Source: Collybiopsis luxurians FD-317 M1
Lineage: Eukaryota; Basidiomycota; Agaricomycetes; Agaricales; Omphalotaceae
Direction of reading: 5' to 3'
Assembly (NCBI GenBank): GCA_000827265.1
Contig: KN834749.1
Coordinates: 28,864 to 43,121, forward strand
Length of the DNA: 14,258 bases
Position numbers and translations under genes: made by a program. The notes under the pieces are model-generated. The model was not told where the DNA came from, ran no database searches, and was given only the letters and a program-made list of their open reading frames with translations. This document shows, one piece after another, positions 7,577 to 14,258 of this stretch; position 1 is the first letter of the stretch; the number at the start of each line of letters is the position of its first letter.

Positions 7577-8339
7577 TCACTGGCAAGAGGCAGAGGTGCC
7601 TCCATTGTGGCATAGGCTACTAGTGGATGGTGGGGTGCCCGCAGTGGCAGGCTCTGCTTTGCAGTGGTATGAGCAAGGTAGATTGCACTCCAGGTCAAGG
7701 TGGTAGATGTCAAGTGTAGTGTCATTTGGTTGGTTCAAAAGGAATGATGCAGAAGAGCTCTCTAGGCTTTGGGTGTTGAGCAAATTTATTTAAATGGCAT
7801 GTTCCAGGGCATTGAAATCAGAGTCTTCATTTTGAAGGTTACAAGCGGTCAAATATTTATGAAGAATGCTGATGGTTTCCAGCTGCACATGGCGAGGGGA
7901 AAGAACATTCACCATGCATGGCCCTAGGTGGATGTCTTTGAGGCAGGGGAATCTGTTCAAGGTATTAAGCAGTTGCAGGACATTGATGGTGCATAGCTTA
8001 CCAATTGGCTAGAGCTGTCATTGCAAGGCAAGCAGAGTGTCTGAAGGGTATAGTGCTGCAATCCATGGGAGGGGAGGGCATTTAGAAAAGAACAGTGGTG
8101 CACTAGTGATATAAAAGCTGCAATTTTGCAATAATGGTGTGGGTTAGAATTGCAGTCATGTTTTCATCATGTGCACATAAATGGACCTTTCTAAAAGTAC
8201 ATGGCACATTGATGATAGTGATGCTCTGTTGATTTGACACATAACAAGTGCACAGTTGAGCTATGCGTATCTGAGGCATTGCATGTGGAGAGGGGTGGGC
8301 ACATTCTTGAGTTTTAATTCCCATGTCTCCCACTTGCAA
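7577..8339 (-). pseudogene. Leucine-rich F-box/LRR-like relic
   Basis: On the minus strand 8339-8103 is open (SITIINVPCTFRKVHLCAHD...), and a second frame is open 8005-7577 except for one TAA (7790-7792, probably from CAA). The second part contains INVLQLLNTLNRFPCLKDIH and VLSPRHVQLETISILHKYL, with the L-x-x-L spacing and 'cLkdihLg' repeats seen in fungal F-box proteins with leucine-rich C-termini. The two parts are in different frames, so at least one frameshift or lost intron separates them. No F-box is visible. The family call is by pattern only. Confidence 0.35.
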
Positions 8340-8799
8340 TCTCTACAGAGTGCCATCACTTATGCTGCTGCTTACCCTGTAAATTCCTGGGGCAAGTTCC
8401 TATCAGACCTCAAGGCACATTGGTGCAAGTTGCACTTAACAGATTTATGCATGCAAGTGAGTGGCATAGCAGCCTGTAAAGGGTAGTGTGAAAGATGCAA
8501 ACTCATGCTTAAATAGGGCAATCTAGGTCATGTGATATCAGTTGCTTAATGATCAGTGACTGTCAACTTCTTATTGCGAACTGCATACATTCCCTGAGAT
8601 CCTTGCAGTGCTCATGCTCTCCTGTGCTTGCAAAATCCTCCACTACTGGCACCAATGCTTCCTTTGGATCTGTCAGCTCTGCACTCATAGTGGGTCACCT
8701 GACTTCCCCCATTGCTCTCCATAGGCTATAAATGCCAACAACTGTTTCTGGGCCTAGCTTTCCTTTTGGCAACATGGCAATTTTATTGGGTTTGGTGTC
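8340..8799. other. Degenerate stretch between minus-strand relics
   Basis: The minus strand shows short pieces rich in Leu, Cys and His that may continue the relic below, but stops and frame changes are frequent. No motif is recognised and no plus-strand frame is convincing. Confidence 0.3.
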
Positions 8800-10225
8800 A
8801 GATGGGACTCCAATACAGAGGAAGGGCTTGGTAGGGAAGAAAAGTTAGATGGGACTCAGAAGCAGAAGAGGGGCTTGCTAGGGAAGAAAGGCTGCACATG
8901 GAAGCTGTACATTGCATATGAGGAGAAGGTTTTATTGCAGACAACTCAAATTCTGCATGCAGACCCTTCAAATTTGGTGTCTGGTACAGGGACACTGAAA
9001 GTGCAGAACCAGAGGTGAATGAAAAAGGCTTCTCTGTCTCAAAAGTTGTCTTCATCATCTTTGACACCTGTGGCCGCTATGTCACCATCATTATCAGTAA
9101 TATTGTCCCTTCCATTGACAATGGCTTCTTTGCTCTTGCTCTCTGAATTTCTTTTCACATTAGCACATGAGCTTCTCAAATCTTTCTTCCTCCAAAGCAT
9201 ACCCCTCATTGCAGTGTTCCCTTTTCCTTGCCCTTTGAGTGCTTCTTCACCATGTCCTCATTCCTCCTGCAATGTCTCTTGTTCCTGCATATAAATTCAT
9301 CTTTGTTCTCATGGGCTAAATCAAACTGAATGAGATACAGGCAGAGAATTGTTGAGATCTCATTGCAAATTGTACAAAAGACATTCATTCTCATTACCCT
9401 CGGCATCATTGATGACAATGCCTTTGACAGAAACTACTATACAATACCATCATGGCCAATCTAGCTTTGACCTCTCACAGCATATCAACCAAGTGAGTTG
9501 AGGTTGTATCAGAAATCCTTTGAAGGATGCCTTCTCAAAGGTATATCTTTTTTTTTTCTTTTTTTCTCTTTGACATCAACAAGCTGAGTTAATCCACAGC
9601 TCTGAATTTGCTCCCATTGGCCTTTCAATTAACTCTGACATGCTCCACCATGTCCTGTCATTTTCAACCTTCTCTTCCTGTCCAGTTACACTTTATTATG
9701 CATCAAGCCTCCCCATTCTCCTTGCCATCAATCAATGTTTCACATTTGCCTAGTTCAGATTACAAGCAACTCAATGGAGATGCTGAATTTTCTTCAATCA
9801 TGCAGCATAGCCTCCTTCAAATCAACATTCATATCTTGAAGGTTGCAAGTGGAATGGTTTGCATCTCAACTATCACTATGCCCATTTTAATTCCTCTTCT
9901 CTCTGCTATTCAACAGATGAAGCTTATTGGAAGAAGCTTGATTGTCCCTCTGTCAAAACAAATCACTATGAGGACCATTAGCACCACATTACACTGGCGC
10001 TACTGACATTTATTGCTGCGCTCCTCCATTCAAAGAAAGAGACATTCTTCTGCCCTTCTTTTCATCTGCCTTGAAAGCTTCAACCTCTGCTTGCTTATCT
10101 GTCTTTCTGGAATTGGAACAAGAAATCATCATCCCCCCCCAAACCTGATCAACAGTGAAGAAGGGTAGACATATAGGCTCACTGTTTCCAATGTCTTTGA
10201 TAGTCATGCAGAAGACATGCAACAA
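8800..10225 (-). pseudogene. Weak minus-strand coding traces, unknown
   Basis: Several minus-strand pieces look more protein-like than their opposites: 10225-10010 (SNSRKTDKQAEVEAFKADEK, charged), 9418-9206 (Cys- and Lys-rich, RNKRHCRRNEDMVKKHSKG) and 9067-8798 (Ser/Pro-rich). They could be exons of one decayed gene or several, and might be upstream parts of the oxygenase-like gene, but I cannot link them. A T-rich run lies at 9546-9570 and a C-run at about 10132-10140. No family is assigned. Confidence 0.2.
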
Positions 10226-10243
10226 TCATCTACACCACCACCC

Positions 10244-10595
10244 TGTTGAAAGAAGTGCTGAAACACTTCTAAGGACATGTACATTGTGTATATGTAGTAT
10301 AGACAAAAGTAAGATAGTTTTAGTAGTTGGACTCTGGAGATGGGGAAAAGTTTGTGTCATTGGAATATTTTGGCAGGGTGCAAAAATGTGGACACCTATT
10401 TTCACACCTCATGTGTTTGCATGCAAATAGGACCAAACAGACCCCTAATCCTTATATGTCTAGAAAGAGTCTAGTTGGAATACTCAATCTGTTGACACTA
10501 TGAGTTACAAACAATCTATTATACAAGTTATTACTATCAAACCAAAACTTGTTGTGATCTCAATCATTGCTGCTTTAGTTGCCTGAACTTTAACA
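10244..10595 (+). repeat. Solo LTR of the copia family (LTR copy 3) with target duplication
   Basis: This is a complete 352-bp LTR, TGTTGAAAG...CTTTAACA, same family as the LTRs at 68-418 and 5245-5591. It is flanked directly by CACCC on both sides (10239-10243 and 10596-10600), the 5-bp target duplication typical of Ty1/copia integration. No internal element sequence or primer site follows it, so it is the product of LTR-LTR recombination. Removing it and one CACCC restores a plausible continuous target. Confidence 0.93.
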
Positions 10596-10757
10596 CACCC
10601 ATGCTAGAGATGGCTAGTAGAGATACCAATGTTACTCCAGTAGCAGACATAGCTCTGTGTTTTATATACATGTGTGTTCAAACACAAGAAAAAAAAATCT
10701 AATATATATTGTGACAAAAGATGACTTAGGTTATGCAACAAGATATGGGCAATACCA

Positions 10758-11534
10758 CTAAGCAAAGGGTGGAAAGGCATTATATGGGGAAAAAATTGCA
10801 AGATAAGGGGAAGGATTGAGACACCAAGGAAGTGGGGCTAAATCAAGGTGAAAACTGAAATTTTCAGACTGAACATAATGTCTAGGAGAGTATGCTGTGT
10901 GGATGTAGTAGAGAGGTGTTTGTGAAATAACAAAACTAAGGTCCTCATTGTAGGCATTTGGGGCAACATCTTCAGTGGCTACAGGCCATCCAGTGATAAG
11001 TACAAGAGAAGAAATGGCCCTGGATAAGGATGCCACCCAACTATTAATTATGTGGGCATGTTGTGGGCAAAGAAGGTCTGGCCAAATTATATATTGGAAA
11101 GTGTCCATTACAACAGTTGTGGCTGAGATTGACTGAAGAATGGTTGCCCATATTGGGTTGGTCCACATATCAAGAGATTGGAGCTGACTGTCTGTGTATA
11201 AGTCATAAGGATAGTTAGAGTGGTCAACTCAAAATATGTCTGTGTGAATAAAGGCTGGTATCCTGTTCACCAAGGTATGCAGGAAAGAGACAGCAGTGTG
11301 ATGGGACAAAGGTAGTCCAAAACTGATGCATGCTAAAGAGGTGCATTTAGGAAAGACATTGAGAAGATGCCCTGAAAGTTCTCTGCTGCAAACCACACTC
11401 AAAGATATATGAAAGTAGGTAATGGTGGAGGCAAATGTGCCTAGCACAGTTCTATGAATTATGGTGAAGTGAAGTGATGTCATTTGAGCAACAGAAGATA
11501 CATGAATGACCTGCCAAATTAGAGATGGAAGCAA
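10758..11534 (-). pseudogene. Leucine-rich minus-strand relic, possibly F-box/LRR type
   Basis: Two adjacent minus-strand frames are open, 11534-11229 and 11168-10758, separated by a stop in the same general reading direction. They contain LSGHLLNVFPKCTSLACISF, AVSFLHTLVNRIPAFIHTDI, LQSLDMWTNPIWATILQSI and WVASLSRAISSLVLITGWPV, repeating Leu-rich units of 25-30 residues with short helices. This resembles the C-terminal half of basidiomycete F-box/LRR-like proteins, which often occur in large families, but there is no F-box in the window and the call is by pattern. The solo LTR lies just downstream at 10244-10595. Confidence 0.35.
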
Positions 11535-11897
11535 GCGAGCAAAGCATCAGCAAACAAACAGCAGATGGACTAGCTCTTTGCTGTGGCATGCAGAATTGGT
11601 GAAGTCAACCAGGGGGAATGAAGACTGAACTGATGATATCAAACATGCTAGAAGTACTCACTCTGACAGTATATGGACCAGCAATTCATTTGCTACTGTC
11701 AAAGCATAAATTGAAGCATCCAGTTACACTAATTGAAAAAAAAGCAACTCAAAATTGAGCAGAGGCATGGGTATTCCCAGCTGAAATTTATTAGCAGATA
11801 GTGGGAAGGATAGTGAATATAAGGGTGCAAAATACAGCAATTAACTATCAATGCTAGCTATGTATGCAGCATCTACAAGTATGCCTTCTTTTGCCCA
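11535..11897. other. Stretch without a supported gene
   Basis: About 360 bp with no open frame of note on either strand, possibly the 5' end of the relic below in degraded form. It has no CpG after 11537, no repeat and no terminator-like structure that I can see. Confidence 0.4.
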
Positions 11898-12623
11898 GTG
11901 GATTTCAAGAAATCTGCCTTTGAGAAGAAGGTGCTTCAACAGCCCATGGCACAATGGTCAAGATGTATGACAGGAAAGCAGCTTTGTAGACATTTGTCCA
12001 GTGGTAGACTAGGTAGTGATGGATCTGGTAGTCTAGGTGCTTTCCATTGGCACATGCTGCATTCTGACTTTGTATCATACAGTTATGTACATATTGAATC
12101 TTCTCATATCCATTTTATCAGTAGCACTTTACATTTGTGCTTTCAAGCCTTTACCATAAAAAAGCCATACATTGGATACTTCTCTAGATATACTTTTGCT
12201 GACAGCATTCCAATAGATGGGCACTCCAATGCTCAATCAGTCCTCCCCTTGTCTTTTGCCTATGACACTTCTCAGTTTAACACTAATGCACCTTTTCTAT
12301 TGCATCTAAACTACTTATCTGTATCAATTGCCACTCTGTCTTCAACTGATTGAGTGACCCAGTTTATTGTTTCTGTGGATGTGCCAGTCACACAGACTCT
12401 TGAATTGATCCACTGCAGATTTATTGCCTCTGGTACTTTGCTTGATAATTCCATTGCTGAAATGCAGCATAATTATATTTTCATCTCTGCTTTAAAGAAG
12501 TATTATAATTATTGTGGTGGTGCTTGCATCAGCAACCATGCTTTTACTCTATGCTGCTTGATCCCACTTCAAAGTGGTGAGGTTTTATCTATTTTAGTAT
12601 TATGCTTGTCCCAAATGGCCTAA
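11898..12623 (+). pseudogene. Unknown plus-strand reading frame, one internal stop
   Basis: One frame is open for about 240 codons apart from a TGA at 12351-12353, where CGA is a plausible ancestor. It contains AQWSRCMTGKQLCRHLSSGR, QAFTIKKPYIGYFSRYTF and ALKKYYNYCGGACISNHAF. I recognise no domain. The length of the frame in AT-rich DNA suggests former coding sequence, yet composition alone, without C-to-T-derived stops, could also keep it open. It lies upstream of and in the same direction as the DUF6570-type frame and may be part of the same mobile element. Confidence 0.25.
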
Positions 12624-13119
12624 ATGCTATGCTATTCTAAGGCTTTCATTGGAATCTGTTCATTGCCTTTTAAGTGATTATGTATTTTTCACCCACAGTG
12701 CTGCTATGCATAATTTTCTTGATTTGGTACATTGCCCAACTTGTGTTTCAGAGAACATTAGATTGATAAGTCTTCATTTAAAGCACCCTTTCTATTGTAG
12801 GCATGATTATCAATTGGCATTGCACCAAGCTGCAAGCTGATGCCATTATGCATAAAGGCATAACTTATATGTTCATTTATCCTCTATTGCTAAAACTTCT
12901 CACTATATCTTGTGTGAATTTACTTCTTAGTCACTATTCCATCTTGTGCTTTGAGTAATTTTGTAATGACTAGTGCTTGGCCCTTAGTGATTGTTTTGGA
13001 TCCCCCCACATCTGCTTTACTTTCACCTGCAGAAACAAAACTTTTTGAGCAACTGTCAATAAAAGCATCTCCTTGTTTTTCCAATGTTTTAAAACTTGGA
13101 GATCATACAAAGGGAATAG
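12624..13119. other. Region between the unknown frame and the DUF6570-type frame
   Basis: Short plus-strand frames occur at 12649-12840 and 12951-13166, the latter overlapping the next gene in another frame. Neither shows a motif I recognise. They may be decayed N-terminal exons of the DUF6570-type protein. The stretch is completely free of CpG. Confidence 0.3.
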
Positions 13120-14058
13120 TACATATCCTTTGCTTTATTAAAGGACTATATTTTACCCTCACATGAAGTTCAGGTATATGACAGCACATATTCCTTCACT
13201 TTTGTTGGCTTTACCACTTATGTTGATTCAAGTCATTATCCATCAGAGACATACATATATGCAAATATACTATCAGATGTATTACTGAATGTATTGACTC
13301 AGAAAGATATCAAAGCTTTGGTCAAGCATCATGGCCTTAAAAAATATAGACCCTCCTCCAATAATGTGGGTTTATTCTTCAAAAATCATACCTGCTCTGA
13401 CTGCAATCTGTTGCTATCAGTCCTTACTTTTCATTTATCTAGGAATGTAAAATGCAATATCAAGCAAAGAGATACTTATATCAGTAAAAATGTTGTAAAT
13501 AGTAGGCTGATCAGTTTGGACAACCCCTTTGATCAATCCAAAACAGTTTTCCCATTTAAATCTCTTGACACAAATCTTGAAAATACCATACTACATAAGG
13601 CATGTAAAAAAATAGCATCAAACTGTATTGAGGAATTTGGGTGTTCAGTGTGTGGTAGACTTACTCCTAGCATTGATCTATCACCATTGAAGCACATTCA
13701 GAATTATTTATCAGTTCCTTCAATGCCTGGAATAACAAGAAGAGAATGATACAACAGTGCTTTACCCATTGAGAATATCCATGGTCTAATATTAAACAAG
13801 AATTCTTCAAAGGTATGTAATAATTGCAGAGCCTCACTGAGAAAAGGAGAAGTGCCAAAGTATGCATTAGCTCAAGGCCTGTGGCTTGAAAATGTTCCAC
13901 TTGTTCTAAAGAATTTGAGATACATAGAGCATCTGCTTGTAGCATGTGTACAATACTCATGCTGCTTCGTAAGAATCAGTACTGATGTCGTAAAGCTGGT
14001 ACAAACATCCATTCCTAACCCCTATTCATTTCTCTTTTACTATACATCTTTCACATGA
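13120..14058 (+). pseudogene. Helitron-associated DUF6570-type protein, truncated
   Basis: A frame open from 13120 to 13746 and, after one TGA (13747-13749), to 14058. It carries a Cys pair in GCSVCGRLTP, PGITRRE just before the stop, a second pair in VCNNCRASLRKGEVP, then YALAQGLWLENVPLVLKNL, LRYIEHLLVACVQYSCCFVR and VVKLV. This order (CxxCG, GVTR, CxxC, LANGLW, VEKLLVARVRH) is the DUF6570 region that precedes the Rep/helicase part of fungal Helitron proteins. Resemblance ends near 14001, and neither Rep nor helicase follows, so the copy is truncated. No start codon is certain; the upstream part may use other exons. The replaced residue at the TGA may be Arg. Confidence 0.72.
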
Positions 14059-14258
14059 CCGCGTTTATGACTAACTTTCATATCAATACCTTCTGGACAT
14101 ACAACTCCTCCCTATCTCCACTCCACACGGTATCATTGTTCTTTTTCTATTTCGTTCCCACTGTCATTGTTTTATTAATGAACTGTCCTTGTTTCTCTTC
14201 TCGCATCTGTCGCATGACCACATGCTCCATACCTTTTATTCTCGTAGCTGTCACTGAG
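14002..14258. other. Right-hand segment of different composition, no gene seen
   Basis: Pyrimidine-rich on the plus strand. It contains seven CpGs in 14041-14258, against none in 11538-13967. The heptamer CATGACC occurs at about 14054 and 14213. No reading frame is supported. It probably belongs to a different, less decayed or unmethylated sequence joined to the truncated Helitron-type frame. Confidence 0.45.

Noticed and set aside
9546..9570. T-rich run as a terminator or poly(A) tail of a retroposon
   Set aside because: It is interrupted by C residues and has no target duplication or upstream retroposon body that I can see.
12951..13166. Independent plus-strand gene
   Set aside because: Short, starts at a non-ATG codon, overlaps the DUF6570-type frame and shows no recognised motif.

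Overview
The window looks like a repeat-rich, transposon-decayed chromosome segment of a filamentous basidiomycete fungus, probably an Agaricomycete. The pointers are a Ty1/copia element with a half-tRNA-iMet type primer site, very short introns (about 42-60 bp) with fungal splice signals, a Helitron-associated DUF6570-type protein of the kind expanded in Agaricomycetes, and extreme CpG loss. I see no tRNA, rRNA or CRISPR array and no fully intact gene.

Left part (1-5591): two copia-type retroelements of one family are nested head-on. Positions 418-68 are the 5' LTR of a minus-strand element. It is followed at once (67-56) by a primer binding site, so that element runs out of the left edge. 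It sits in, or abuts, the integrase region of a plus-strand copia element whose pol (integrase, linker, reverse transcriptase, RNase H) runs 419-5087 and ends in polypurine tract and 3' LTR (5245-5591). That pol is dead: eight or nine in-frame stops, mostly explicable as C>T or G>A changes, one frameshift, and a roughly 2.0-kb insertion at 2529-4534 between RT and RNase H. The insertion is flanked by GGAT, has an 11-nt inverted repeat near both ends and a hairpin plus CTAA at its 3' end, and carries a plus-strand gene fragment that still has its introns, which suggests a non-autonomous Helitron-like gene-capturing element.

Middle part (5592-11534): decayed host or transposon-cargo gene pieces. 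These are a plus-strand fragment with a 59-bp intron (5601-5920); a minus-strand, intron-bearing protein resembling 2-oxoglutarate/Fe(II) oxygenases (6013-7236); a minus-strand leucine-rich, F-box/LRR-like relic (7577-8339); weak minus-strand coding traces (8800-10225); a solo LTR of the same copia family with a perfect 5-bp target duplication CACCC (10244-10595); and another leucine-rich minus-strand relic (10758-11534).

Right part (11898-14258): a decayed unknown plus-strand reading frame, then a truncated Helitron N-terminal/DUF6570-type reading frame (13120-14058). There are no CpG dinucleotides at all between 11538 and 13967, about 2.4 kb, whereas the last ~290 bp contain nine. Family resemblance of the DUF6570-type frame also stops near 14001, so a junction there is likely.

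Together the window reads as a graveyard of mobile DNA, probably under methylation-driven decay, rather than an operon-like functional system. The most interesting points are the gene-carrying 2-kb insertion, the opposed nested copia elements, the oxygenase-like gene inside transposon-rich DNA, and the abrupt CpG boundary.
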